Source: Thioclava sediminum (GTDB lineage: Bacteria; Pseudomonadota; Alphaproteobacteria; Rhodobacterales; Rhodobacteraceae). Taken from it: DNA of 64,000 nucleotides. The notes under the pieces were generated by a model that saw only the letters and a list, made by a program, of their open reading frames with translations, was not told the origin of the DNA and ran no database searches. The position numbers were made by a program, and so were the translations under genes. Positions 30,200 through 39,028 of the stretch are shown here, one piece after another. Where the stretch lies: contig NZ_MPZV01000001.1 of the NCBI RefSeq assembly GCF_002020355.1, forward strand, positions 310,001-374,000, in the 5' to 3' direction. Within the stretch, counting starts at the first letter, position 1. The number at the start of each line of letters is the position of its first letter.

Positions 30200-31210
30200 T
30201 CAGTGCTTGGCGTTGATCGCCTGCGCTGCGTCGATGTTTTCCTGACCGACGTCATCCTTGAACTGGTCCCAGACCGGCTTCATCGCATCGACCCATTGCT
30301 GGCGCTGCTCGGGCGTCAGTTCGCGGATGGTCGCACCGGCATCGAGGATCGCCTGACGGTTCTCTTCGTTCACCTGATTGATCGCGGCGTTACGCTCTTT
30401 GGTGACCCCGTCGAGGATCGACTTGATCTGGTCGCGCATTGCCGGGTCGAGGCTGTCCCACCAGTCGACCGAGGTCACGACCATGTAGTCGAGCAGGCCG
30501 TGGTTGGTCTCGGTGATACCGTCCTGAACTTCGTAGAACTTCTGACCGTAGATGTTCGACCAGGTGTTTTCCTGCCCGTCGACAACGCCGGTCTGCAGCG
30601 CGCCATAGACTTCCGAGAAGGCCATCGGCTGCGGCGACGCGTCGAGCGCTTCCATCTGCGCGATCAGCACGTCGGAGGGCTGCACGCGGAACTTCAGACC
30701 CTTGGCGTCGCCCGGCACGAGCAGCGGCTTGTTGGCCGAAAACTGCTTGAGGCCGTTATGCCAGAAGTCGAGGCCCAGCAGACCACGACGCACCATCGCC
30801 TCTTTCATATTCTGACCGATGTCGGAATTCTGGAATTCGTCTACGGCGTCCATGTTCTTGAACATGAAGGGCAGATCGAAGATGCGGTATTTTTTGGTGA
30901 AGGTCTCGAATTTCGAGAGGCTCGGCGCGGCCATCTGCACGTCGCCCTGCAGCATCGCCTCGAGCACCTGGTCATCGTTGTAGAGGGTCGAGTTCGGGTA
31001 GACCTCGACGCAGGCCTTGCCGTCCATCTCTTCGTTCACGCGCTTGGCGAACAGCGCAGCCGCGATCCCTTTCGGGTGCTTGTCGGTATTGGTGACGTGG
31101 CTGAACTTGATGACCATCTCGCCTTCGTCGCAGCCCGTCGGATCGGCCATTGCGACCGAAGCCGAAGCCATGAGGGCGAGCGCCGAAACGGCGGCGGTAA
31201 ATTTCTTCAT
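30200..31210 (-). CDS. dctP: TRAP transporter C4-dicarboxylate-binding protein (DctP)
   Basis: 336 residues with a signal peptide ending at VAMADP. The ligand arginine region is GLKFRVQPSDV, followed by QPMAFSEVYGALQTGVVDGQEN, the core signature of DctP-type binding proteins. GGGAGGAC precedes the start. It binds succinate, malate or fumarate in the periplasm. Specificity is inferred from family and from the DctB-like sensor next to it. Confidence 0.88.
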   Translation of the reverse strand: MKKFTAAVSALALMASASVAMADPTGCDEGEMVIKFSHVTNTDKHPKGIAAALFAKRVNEEMDGKACVEVYPNSTLYNDDQVLEAMLQGDVQMAAPSLSKFETFTKKYRIFDLPFMFKNMDAVDEFQNSDIGQNMKEAMVRRGLLGLDFWHNGLKQFSANKPLLVPGDAKGLKFRVQPSDVLIAQMEALDASPQPMAFSEVYGALQTGVVDGQENTWSNIYGQKFYEVQDGITETNHGLLDYMVVTSVDWWDSLDPAMRDQIKSILDGVTKERNAAINQVNEENRQAILDAGATIRELTPEQRQQWVDAMKPVWDQFKDDVGQENIDAAQAINAKH

Positions 31211-31318
31211 AATGTCCTCCCGGAATTCATGTCACGCCGGTCCTCCCCGGCATTGGGGTCAGCAGAAAGCCGCCGAGAGATCCGATCAACTGTTTCGTGA
31301 AACTCTTGTGAAAAAGTC

Positions 31319-31394
31319 ATTATCTGTTCGAAATCAGGATCTTAGGAGGAACGCTTCATTAGGACGCGCGGAGGTGTGTGCGAAATCCCGCACA
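31319..31394 (-). promoter_or_regulatory. Candidate dctP promoter and operator
   Basis: A perfect inverted repeat TGTGCG-N6-CGCACA is at 31377-31394, and on the minus strand a -10-like GATAAT is at 31324-31319, about 109 bases before dctP. No GG-N10-GC (-24/-12) sigma-54 element was found in the gap. The operator could serve the DctD-like regulator coded just upstream. Confidence 0.4.
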
Positions 31395-31429
31395 GATAGA
31401 TGCGGCGTCGTGCGAATCCTCGCCCGCCG

Positions 31430-32656
31430 CTAGTCGCGATACTCCTCGGGGCGCAGCCCGTGGCGCGCGAGCTTGTCGTAGAAGGTTTTGCGCGGCAGTT
31501 TCAGCGCGGATGCCGCTTCGGTCGCATTGCCGCCCGCGCGGGTCAGCGCCTCGGCCAGCAGCGACTTCTCGACGGCGGCCATACGCTCGGACAGGCCCAG
31601 CTCCTCGGGCGGCTCCCCCGCCTCAAGGCCCATCGCGAAGCGCATCGCCTCGGACATCAGCGCGCGGGCGTTGCCGGGCCAGTCACGCGCCATCAGCTGC
31701 GCGGTCATCTCGGGCGGGATTTCGGGGGCGCGCAGATTGGCCTGTTCGCAGGCAGTAGCGACGTAATGGCGAAAGAGCGCGGGAATATCCTCGGGGCGCT
31801 CCGACAGCGAGGGAATGCGCACCTTCAACGCCTCGAGCCGCCAGTAGAGATCGGGGTGGAAGCGCCCGGCCCGCGCCTCGCCCGGCAGGTCGCGATAGGT
31901 GCCCGCGATGAGGCGCGTAGCGGGCCGCGTCTCCAGCAATTCGATCAGCGCGAACTGTGCGGGGCGCGGCAGATCGGCCACCTCGTCGAGATACAGCGTG
32001 CCGCCCTCGGCCTGCGCGAAGCCTGCCTCCAGCGCCGCGACGTCGAGGCCCGCCGCCGCGAGCTTCACGAAGGGACGCCGTGCATTGGTGGACAGCAGAT
32101 GGATCACCTCGGCGAGCTTAGAATTTCCCGCACCCGGCGCGCCGGTGATCAGCACCTCGGCGCCCGAGCGCGCGGCGCGACGGGCGGCTTCGCGCAAGCC
32201 CTCGGCCACCGGAGAGCTACCGACCAAAATCCGCGCCGCCGCATCGCCGCGCTTGCCCGCAGCCCGCGAGAACCGCGCCTCCATCACCCGCGCGCGGGTC
32301 TCCAGCGCCTTCTCAACAACGGCCAGCAAGTCTTTCCCTGTGCAGGGTTTTTCCAGAAAATCGAAAGCGCCCGCCGCCATCGCACGCACCGCCATGGGCA
32401 CATCGGCCTCACCGGTCAGCAGGACCACGGGCAGTTCCGCATCGGCCTTCTGCACGAGGTCCAGCAGCGCGAACCCGTCCTTGCCCGGCATGCGGATATC
32501 GGTGACCACGATCCCTTCGAACTCGGTCGAGATATGGTCCTTCGCCTCGATATAGCTGCCCGCGAGCGTCGGCTTCAGCCCCGCCAGTTCCAGCGTCTGG
32601 CCCAGCGCCTCGCGCACCGCGCGGTCGTCATCGACAAAGAGAACCCGGCGCATCAT
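31430..32656 (-). CDS. dctD: DctD-like NtrC-family response regulator lacking GAFTGA and the Walker A lysine
   Basis: 408 residues. The receiver domain (1-120) has D9/D10, phosphorylation site D53, T81 and K103. The AAA+ domain (about 143-340) keeps Walker B GGTLYLDE (218-225) and GRFHPDLYWRL. However, Walker A reads GAPGAGNS (172-179) with N178 in place of lysine, and about 19 residues holding the GAFTGA loop are missing between 195 and 218. A Fis-type HTH ends the protein. It therefore probably controls dctPQM through the ordinary sigma factor, as known for R. capsulatus NtrC and HupR, which also lack GAFTGA. It overlaps the kinase gene by 4 bases. Confidence 0.85.
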   Translation of the reverse strand: MMRRVLFVDDDRAVREALGQTLELAGLKPTLAGSYIEAKDHISTEFEGIVVTDIRMPGKDGFALLDLVQKADAELPVVLLTGEADVPMAVRAMAAGAFDFLEKPCTGKDLLAVVEKALETRARVMEARFSRAAGKRGDAAARILVGSSPVAEGLREAARRAARSGAEVLITGAPGAGNSKLAEVIHLLSTNARRPFVKLAAAGLDVAALEAGFAQAEGGTLYLDEVADLPRPAQFALIELLETRPATRLIAGTYRDLPGEARAGRFHPDLYWRLEALKVRIPSLSERPEDIPALFRHYVATACEQANLRAPEIPPEMTAQLMARDWPGNARALMSEAMRFAMGLEAGEPPEELGLSERMAAVEKSLLAEALTRAGGNATEAASALKLPRKTFYDKLARHGLRPEEYRD

Positions 32657-34401
32657 GTCTCCACCTCGATCGGTTTGGGTTGGGCCGTGGCTTCGCGCAA
32701 CTCGATGGTGAAACGCGCGCCGCCGCCGGGCACGTTCTCGCCCCGCAGGGTGCCGCCGAACCCTTGCACCAGCCCGTAAGAGATCGAGAGGCCGAGGCCA
32801 AGCCCCTCCGCCGATCCCGCCTCCTTGGTCGAGTAGAACGGATCGAAGATGCGGTCCGGATCGGCAATGCCCGGCCCGGTGTCGCGCAGGCTCAGGCGGA
32901 TCATGCCATCCGCGCGCGCCATGCGGATCGTCAGGCGGCGCTCGGGCTGGCCTTCCATCGCCTCGATCGCGTTCGAGATCAGGTTGATGACGACCTGACT
33001 CAGCCGCACCTCGCCACCCATCACGATGGCGGGGAAGTCGGGGCGCTGCCAGTCCACGGTGACGCCCGCGCGCCGCAGTCGTTCGTCGAGCATCTCCAGC
33101 GCGCTTTCCACCACCGCCGCCAGCCCGACGCGGGTCGCGGGTTCGCTTTCCTGCCGCGCGAATGCGCGCAGGTTGCGGATGATGCGCGCCATGCGATGCG
33201 CCATCGCCCCGATCTTGCCCAGCGTCTCACCCGCTTCTTCGGTCCGACCGCGATCGAGCAGCAGTTCGGCATTCTCGGCATAAGACGAGATCGCCATCAG
33301 CGGCTGGTTCAACTCGTGACTGATCCCCGCCGACATCTGCCCCAGCGCCGACAGCTTGCCCGCCTGCACCAGCTCGGCCTGCGTGCGGCGCAATTCCTCG
33401 TTCGCGGTCGACAGCTCCGCCGTGCGCTCCGCCACGCGAGCCTCGAGCGCGGCATTGGCCTCGGAGAGCGCCTGCCTGCGCTCCCACAGGGCGAACATCA
33501 CCGCCCCTACGGCGAGGAACCCGGCCGCGGTCGAAAGCGCCGCAAGCCGCGCCGCGCGCAACACCGGGTCGGCGGCAGCGAGCGCATGGCCCTCCATCTC
33601 GATCACCGGCAAGGCGCGCGAGACGTCCAGTGCGGGACCGGAAAGCGAGCCATCTCCCGACACCAGACGATGACCCGCAAGGTTGCGTTCGCGCAGGTGC
33701 AGCACCCCGGCGAGCGACCCCGCCGGATAGGTCGCGGGATCGGGCTTTGCACCGGGCTCGGACAGCAGCACCAGATCGGTGCGGTTGGTCAGGAAACTCA
33801 CGCCGCTATCATCGGTGAACCAGACCGGCACCGGGTTGCCGCGCCCCTCGGCCTCGACATCCTCGGCGTTCAGCCGCAGCAGAACGATCCCCGCAACATT
33901 GCCGCCGGAGGCAAAGACCGGGGCTGCGAAGACGAACAGCCGATCGCCGGTATCGGGATCCACGAAATGCTCGGAGCCGGTTGCACCCTGCGCCGCCCGC
34001 GAAAGCGCCCGGTTCATTGTGACCCGGTCAGGGCTATCCGCCGGGCCTGCGAGCACAGTGCCGCCCGGCGCGATCAGCCAGATGTCGCGCGCGCCCGCAT
34101 GATCAGCCAGACGTTGCAGCGTCAGGCTCACCGCCGCATCGCGCCATGTGCCGACCTCCTTCCCCCCTTCGGCGAACCGCGCCGCCAGCGCCACGACGTC
34201 GGGATGATCGGCCGCCAGCACCGCCACCTCGCGAAACTGCAACAGCGCGGCCACCAGACGATCCGAGGCCAGCCGCAGGTCGGATTGCCCCTGCGCTTCG
34301 ATCCGCGCCAGACCCTCGCGTGCCGAGACCCGCCACACCCCGATAGAGGCGGCGAGCGTCAGCGCGATCCAGATCAGCAATATGGCGACACGGCCCAGCA
34401 T
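32653..34401 (-). CDS. dctB: DctB-like C4-dicarboxylate sensor histidine kinase
   Basis: 582 residues from ATG 34401, chosen for the GGGAGAG site and because the N-terminal membrane helix follows directly; an in-frame ATG at 34449 is less likely. A periplasmic sensor part lies between membrane helices at about 5-22 and 290-310, then a coiled coil. The phosphorylated histidine is H362 in GISHELNQPL; N, G1 (DTGPGIAD), F and G2 (GLGLGLSIS) boxes are all present. It should sense external dicarboxylates and phosphorylate the DctD-like regulator. Confidence 0.88.
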   Translation of the reverse strand: MLGRVAILLIWIALTLAASIGVWRVSAREGLARIEAQGQSDLRLASDRLVAALLQFREVAVLAADHPDVVALAARFAEGGKEVGTWRDAAVSLTLQRLADHAGARDIWLIAPGGTVLAGPADSPDRVTMNRALSRAAQGATGSEHFVDPDTGDRLFVFAAPVFASGGNVAGIVLLRLNAEDVEAEGRGNPVPVWFTDDSGVSFLTNRTDLVLLSEPGAKPDPATYPAGSLAGVLHLRERNLAGHRLVSGDGSLSGPALDVSRALPVIEMEGHALAAADPVLRAARLAALSTAAGFLAVGAVMFALWERRQALSEANAALEARVAERTAELSTANEELRRTQAELVQAGKLSALGQMSAGISHELNQPLMAISSYAENAELLLDRGRTEEAGETLGKIGAMAHRMARIIRNLRAFARQESEPATRVGLAAVVESALEMLDERLRRAGVTVDWQRPDFPAIVMGGEVRLSQVVINLISNAIEAMEGQPERRLTIRMARADGMIRLSLRDTGPGIADPDRIFDPFYSTKEAGSAEGLGLGLSISYGLVQGFGGTLRGENVPGGGARFTIELREATAQPKPIEVET

Positions 34402-34522
34402 CAGCACTCTCCCGCCCCTTTCCTTGCGGCCTACCGCGCGGCAATGCAAGGCGGAGCGTTCGCTTGGTCTTGCATCCCCGGGCGCGTTGCGGCCAATCTG
34501 GCCCCGAGTAACCGGAGCGCCG

Positions 34523-35713
34523 ATGCAGACCCTTTCCCAATCCCCGCTCGATCCCGATTTCGTCCAGAACCCCTACCCGTTCTATGATCGGGTGCGGCAG
34601 GGCGGCCCCTTCGTGCAATGGCCCGAATACGGGTTTCGCGTCACCGCGCGCGCTGCAATCGTCGGCGCGGCGCTGCGGGACCGACGCTTGGGGCGCGAGG
34701 CCCCGCCCGAGCAGGCGGTGGACATCCCCAAGCACCTCGAACCCTTCTACGCCATCGAGCGCCATTCGATGTTGGAACTGGAAGCCCCGACGCATACCCG
34801 GCTGCGCAAGCTGGTGACGAAGGCCTTCACCCCGCGCCGGATCGCAGGGATGCAAGACGAGATCACGGCGCTCTGTCACCGGCTGATCGACGATCTGCCC
34901 GAGGACGGCTGCGACCTGTTAGAGCATTTCGCCAAGCCCCTGCCGGTGATCGTGATCGCACGGCTTCTGGGCGTGCCCGAAAGCGACGCGGACAAGCTCT
35001 TGGCGTGGTCGAACGCGATGGTGCAGATGTATCAGGCGCGCCGAGATATCAGCCTCGAGGAAGACGCGGCACAGGCTTCAGCGGACTTCGCGGCCTATCT
35101 GGGCGATCTGATCGAGACCCGCCGCAAAGCGCCCGGGGAAGATCTGATCTCGGAGCTGATCGCGGTCGAGGAAGAAGGCACCCATCTGACCCGCGACGAG
35201 CTGGTCTCCACCGTGATCCTGCTCCTGAACGCGGGCCATGAGGCGACCGTCCACCAGATCGGCAACAGCGTGAAAACCCTGATCGAGCAGACCGTCGCAC
35301 CGCATTGGCTGGAGCCCGCGCGGATCGACGGCACGATCGAGGAGCTACTGCGCTTCGATCCGCCGCTGCATCTGTTTACGCGCTGGCTCTATGAGGACAT
35401 GGAGTTTCAGGGACAGGTGCTGCGCAAGGGAGAGCGGATCGGGCTGTTGCTCGCCGGTGCGAACCGCGATCCGTCGGCTTGGGACGATGCGAGCGTCTTC
35501 GACCCGTCGCGCCCCGTGCGCACCAATTTCGGCTTCGGCGCGGGGGCGCACTTCTGCATCGGTGCGCCGCTGGCGCGGCTGGAACTGAAACTCGCCCTGC
35601 CGATGCTGATGGAGCGGCTACAGGGGCTCGATCTGCCGCGCCGCCCCTATTACGCGGATCTCTATCACTTCCACGGGCTGGAGAAGCTGCAGGTCACCTA
35701 TACCAAGCGCTGA
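34523..35713 (+). CDS. Cytochrome P450
   Basis: 396 residues, soluble bacterial type. The I-helix oxygen-activation motif is AGHEAT, the K-helix ExxR is EELLR, and the haem loop FGFGAGAHFCIGAPLAR has C345 as haem ligand. The start at 34523 follows CCGGAGCGCCG. There is no ferredoxin or ferredoxin reductase next to it; fpr at 40298 belongs to another unit. The substrate cannot be read from sequence. Confidence 0.9.
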   Translation: MQTLSQSPLDPDFVQNPYPFYDRVRQGGPFVQWPEYGFRVTARAAIVGAALRDRRLGREAPPEQAVDIPKHLEPFYAIERHSMLELEAPTHTRLRKLVTKAFTPRRIAGMQDEITALCHRLIDDLPEDGCDLLEHFAKPLPVIVIARLLGVPESDADKLLAWSNAMVQMYQARRDISLEEDAAQASADFAAYLGDLIETRRKAPGEDLISELIAVEEEGTHLTRDELVSTVILLLNAGHEATVHQIGNSVKTLIEQTVAPHWLEPARIDGTIEELLRFDPPLHLFTRWLYEDMEFQGQVLRKGERIGLLLAGANRDPSAWDDASVFDPSRPVRTNFGFGAGAHFCIGAPLARLELKLALPMLMERLQGLDLPRRPYYADLYHFHGLEKLQVTYTKR

Positions 35714-35717
35714 GCCT

Positions 35718-36179
35718 TCAAAGCGGCAGCGCGGTGGTGGATTTCAGCTCCTCCATCGACAGAAGCGCGGTCACGTTGTGGATTTTCACTTCCGAGATCA
35801 GCGCCTGATAGAAGCGGTCATAGGCACGCGCATTCTCGACCCGCACTTTCAGGATGTAATCGATATCACCCGCGAGACGGTGCGCCTCCATCACCTCGGG
35901 GCGCGCGCGCAGGGTGGCGAGGAACTTGTCCTGCCACTCGGCCTCATGCTCGGAGGTGCGGATCAGCACGAAGAAGCAGGCATCGAAGCCAAGCGCCTCG
36001 GGATCGAGGATCGCGGTCTGCTTTCCGATCACCCCCGCCGCGCGCAATTTACGAATCCGGTTCCAGACCGGGGTCTTGGAAGACCCTGTTTTCCGCGCGA
36101 TTTCGTCGAGCGACTGGCTCGCATCGTCCTGAAGCTCCGCAAGGATTTTCCGATCCAGCTCGTCGATCTGCACCGCCAT
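35718..36179 (-). CDS. Lrp/AsnC family transcriptional regulator
   Basis: 153 residues. It begins IDELDRKILAELQDDASQS, then the HTH (SLDEIARKTGSSKTPVWNRIRKL), and a RAM ligand domain with AHRLAGDIDYILKV. It is transcribed away from cobA and the sulfur genes with a 141-base shared control region, so it probably controls them; an amino acid such as cysteine or methionine may be the effector. That is inferred from position. Confidence 0.88.
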   Translation of the reverse strand: MAVQIDELDRKILAELQDDASQSLDEIARKTGSSKTPVWNRIRKLRAAGVIGKQTAILDPEALGFDACFFVLIRTSEHEAEWQDKFLATLRARPEVMEAHRLAGDIDYILKVRVENARAYDRFYQALISEVKIHNVTALLSMEELKSTTALPL

Positions 36180-36226
36180 TCCGATTTCCCTCCGCTTGTT
36201 AGGAGATTGTCACTCCCTCCAAATCC

Positions 36227-36290
36227 ATAAGGAACGAACGTCCTTATTGGCAAGGGCATATAGCCAAAAACCAGAACAATTTCCTATATT
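36227..36290. promoter_or_regulatory. Palindromes in the Lrp-cobA divergent promoter
   Basis: A perfect inverted repeat ATAAGGA-N7-TCCTTAT occupies 36227-36247, and TTGGC-N11-GCCAA occupies 36247-36267. A -10-like TATATT for cobA is at 36285-36290. These are suitable sites for the divergently coded Lrp-type regulator. Confidence 0.45.
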
Positions 36291-36320
36291 CACACTCAAG
36301 ACGCAGACGAGGAGCGTGAC

Positions 36321-37073
36321 ATGGAAACTCTCGAAACTCAGACCCAGGTGACCCTTGCTGGCGCCGGTCCGGGCGATCCGGACCTGCTGACCGTGGCGGT
36401 GCTGCGCGAGATGATGTGCGCCGACGTGATCCTGCACGACACGCTGGTGAGCGCCGAGGTGCTCGCGCTCGCGGGGCCGCAGGCACAGCTGATCGAGACC
36501 GGCAAGACCGGTTTCGGCCCCTCGATGAAGCAAGGCGACATCTCGTCCCTGATCGTCCGCCTCGCGCAGGAAGGCCAGCGGGTGCTGCGCCTGAAATCTG
36601 GCGATCCGGGCGTGTTCGGTCGGCTGGGCGAGGAACTGGACGCGCTCGACGCGGCCGGGATCGCCTATCGCGTGCTGCCGGGCATCACCGCAGCTTCTGC
36701 CGCCGCTGCATCGCTCGGCCAAAGCCTGACCGAGCGCGGCCGCAATCGCGAGCTGCGCCTGCTCACCGGGCATGACGCAGACGGGCTGGCCGAACAGGAT
36801 TGGTCGGCGCTGGCCCGTCCCGGCGCGGTCGCTGCGATCTATATGGGCAAGCGTGCTGCGCGCTACGTGCAAGGACGCCTGATGATGCACGGCGCCTCCC
36901 CCGCGACCCCCGCCTGTGTGGTCGAGAACGCCTCGCGCGCCGATCAGGTGATCCGCCCCGCGACGCTCGCCACCCTGCCCACCGTTACCGCCGAGGCCAA
37001 AGGCCCCGCCGTGATCCTTCTCGGGCTCGCTCCGCGCGACGCCCGCACCGCCCTCAAGGAGGCCGTGCTATGA
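36321..37073 (+). CDS. cobA: Uroporphyrinogen-III C-methyltransferase
   Basis: 250 residues, single-domain SUMT. GAGPGDPDLLTV at the start, LKSGDPGVFGRLGEE and the VLPGITAASAAAA stretch are family signatures. It uses two SAM molecules to make precorrin-2, here most likely for sirohaem, the cofactor of the CysI protein coded downstream. No CysG-type oxidase/ferrochelatase is fused or adjacent. GAGGAGCGTGAC precedes the start. Confidence 0.92.
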   Translation: METLETQTQVTLAGAGPGDPDLLTVAVLREMMCADVILHDTLVSAEVLALAGPQAQLIETGKTGFGPSMKQGDISSLIVRLAQEGQRVLRLKSGDPGVFGRLGEELDALDAAGIAYRVLPGITAASAAAASLGQSLTERGRNRELRLLTGHDADGLAEQDWSALARPGAVAAIYMGKRAARYVQGRLMMHGASPATPACVVENASRADQVIRPATLATLPTVTAEAKGPAVILLGLAPRDARTALKEAVL

Positions 37074-37357
37074 GCAAGAAATTCAACCCCGGCGTGATCA
37101 GTGCCAATGACCTGCGCGAAGGCCATGTCGTCTACATGAACGATGCGGGCCAATGGGTGCTGCGCCTGAAAGACGCTGCCTTCCTCGACGATCCGGTGAT
37201 CGCGGACATGTGGCTCGATCTGGCCAATGCTCAGCCTGAGAAAGTCGTGGGCGCCTATCTCGCGCCTGCCACGCTCGGTCCTGACGGCCCCGAGCCCGCG
37301 CATTTCCGCGAGGCCTTCCGCGCCTCCGGCCCTTCCATCGAGCTACCCGGGAGCTGA
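37070..37357 (+). CDS. DUF2849 protein of the sulfite reductase operon
   Basis: 95 residues, overlapping cobA by 4 bases (ATGA) and ending 3 bases before cysI. The start NPGVISANDLREGHVVYM is the DUF2849 pattern. Members are almost always next to cysI in alphaproteobacteria, but their function is not established. No membrane segment, signal or cysteine is present. Confidence 0.8.
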   Translation: MSKKFNPGVISANDLREGHVVYMNDAGQWVLRLKDAAFLDDPVIADMWLDLANAQPEKVVGAYLAPATLGPDGPEPAHFREAFRASGPSIELPGS

Positions 37358-37360
37358 TCC

Positions 37361-39028
37361 ATGTTCCAACCCAGCGATTTCGACCGCGCCGCCGTCCGCG
37401 CGCGCGCCGAGCAGTTTCGCCATCAGGTCGCGCGCCGCCTCGACGGCAGCCTGACCGAGGACGAGTTCAAGCCGCTGCGCCTGATGAACGGCCTCTATCT
37501 GCAGCTGCACGCGTATATGCTGCGCGTGGCGATCCCCTATGGCACGATCGAGGCCCGGCAAATGCGCCAGCTCGCCAAGATCGCCGATGCCTGGGATCGC
37601 GGATACGGGCACTTCACCACGCGCCAGAACATCCAGTTCAACTGGCCGAAACTTATCGATGTGCCGGATATGATCGACGCGCTCGCCGATGTGGGCATGC
37701 ACGCGATCCAGACCTCGGGCAACGCGATCCGCAACACGACGACGGATGCCTTCGCGGGTGCCGCCGCCGACGAGATCGCCGATCCCCGCCCTTACGCGGA
37801 ACTGATCCGTCAATGGTCCACCGACCATCCGGAATTCCAGTTCCTGCCGCGCAAGTTCAAGATCGCGATCAACGGCGCCGAGGCCGACCGCGCCGCGATC
37901 CGCGCCCATGACGTGGGTCTGCAGCTGGTCGAGCGTGATGGAGAGATCGGTTTCCAGGTCTTCGTGGGCGGCGGTCTCGGCCGCACCCCGATGATCGGCA
38001 AGGAAATCCGCAGCTTCCTGCCCGCGGCTGATCTGCTGCCCTATCTGGAATCGATCGTGGCGGCGTGGAACCTCGCCGGACGGCGCGACAACAAATACAA
38101 GGCGCGCATCAAGATCACCGTGCACGAGCTTGGAATCGATACGTTTTCCGAGATGGTCGAAGCCGAGTTCCTGGCCCGGCGCGCGGCCTTTAGAGGCGCG
38201 GACCAAGCGATCCTCGCCGATCTCAAGGCGCAATTCGCCCCGCCCGCGCTGCCTGCGCGGGAGAGCGAGAGCTTCGAGACCGCGCTCAGTGTCGATGCGC
38301 TTCTGCGTGACTGGGCCGCGCGCTCGGTCTCGCCCCATCACAACCCCGACTACGGGGTCGTCACGGTCAGCCTGAAGGATCACGGCGCGCCTCCGGGCGA
38401 TGCCACGTCCGACCAGATGCGCCTTCTGGCGGAGCTTGCCGAACGCTACGGCCAGTCGGAGCTGCGCATCAGCCACGAGCAGAACGTGATCCTGCCGCAT
38501 ATCGCGAAGGCCGATCTTCCCGCGCTGTTCGAGGCTCTGCGCAAGGGCGGCCTCGCCACGGCGAATATCGGGCTGACCTCGGATATCATCGCCTGCCCCG
38601 GCATGGATTACTGCGCGCTGGCCACGGCCCGCTCGATCCCGCTGGCGCAACAGATCGCGACCCATTTCCGCGATCTCGGGCTGGAGCAGGAGATCGGTGC
38701 GCTCAAGATCAAGATCTCGGGCTGCATCAACGCCTGCGGCCACCACCATCTGGGCCATATCGGCATCCTCGGTCTCGACCGTGCGGGCGTGGAGAACTAC
38801 CAGATCACGCTTGGCGGCGACGCGACCGAGACGATGGCGCTTGGCGAACGTGCCGGCCCCGGCTTCGCCTATACGGAGGTGATCCCTGCGCTGGAGCGTC
38901 TCCTGCGCGCCTATCTCGAGCTGCGTGAAAGCGCCACCGAGAGCTTCCTCGACGCGCTGCGCCGCCTTGGCCCGGACCCGTTCAAGGAAGCGCTCTATGC
39001 AGAGGCTCAACGCCATGCCGCTCAGTGA
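37361..39028 (+). CDS. cysI: Sulfite (or nitrite) reductase, sirohaem/4Fe-4S hemoprotein
   Basis: 555 residues. The two ferredoxin-like halves each have a Nir/Sir half-domain: GYGHFTTRQNIQFNW in the first, and the cluster ligands CPGMDYC and ISGCINACGHH in the second, giving four cysteines for the 4Fe-4S/sirohaem centre. It reduces sulfite to sulfide. The neighbours cobA, cysH and fpr favour sulfite over nitrite. It overlaps cysH by 14 bases. Confidence 0.9.
   Translation: MFQPSDFDRAAVRARAEQFRHQVARRLDGSLTEDEFKPLRLMNGLYLQLHAYMLRVAIPYGTIEARQMRQLAKIADAWDRGYGHFTTRQNIQFNWPKLIDVPDMIDALADVGMHAIQTSGNAIRNTTTDAFAGAAADEIADPRPYAELIRQWSTDHPEFQFLPRKFKIAINGAEADRAAIRAHDVGLQLVERDGEIGFQVFVGGGLGRTPMIGKEIRSFLPAADLLPYLESIVAAWNLAGRRDNKYKARIKITVHELGIDTFSEMVEAEFLARRAAFRGADQAILADLKAQFAPPALPARESESFETALSVDALLRDWAARSVSPHHNPDYGVVTVSLKDHGAPPGDATSDQMRLLAELAERYGQSELRISHEQNVILPHIAKADLPALFEALRKGGLATANIGLTSDIIACPGMDYCALATARSIPLAQQIATHFRDLGLEQEIGALKIKISGCINACGHHHLGHIGILGLDRAGVENYQITLGGDATETMALGERAGPGFAYTEVIPALERLLRAYLELRESATESFLDALRRLGPDPFKEALYAEAQRHAAQ

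Noticed and set aside
32680-34587. 635-codon plus-strand frame opposite dctB
   Set aside because: Shadow of the histidine kinase gene, running into the P450 gene in a wrong frame.
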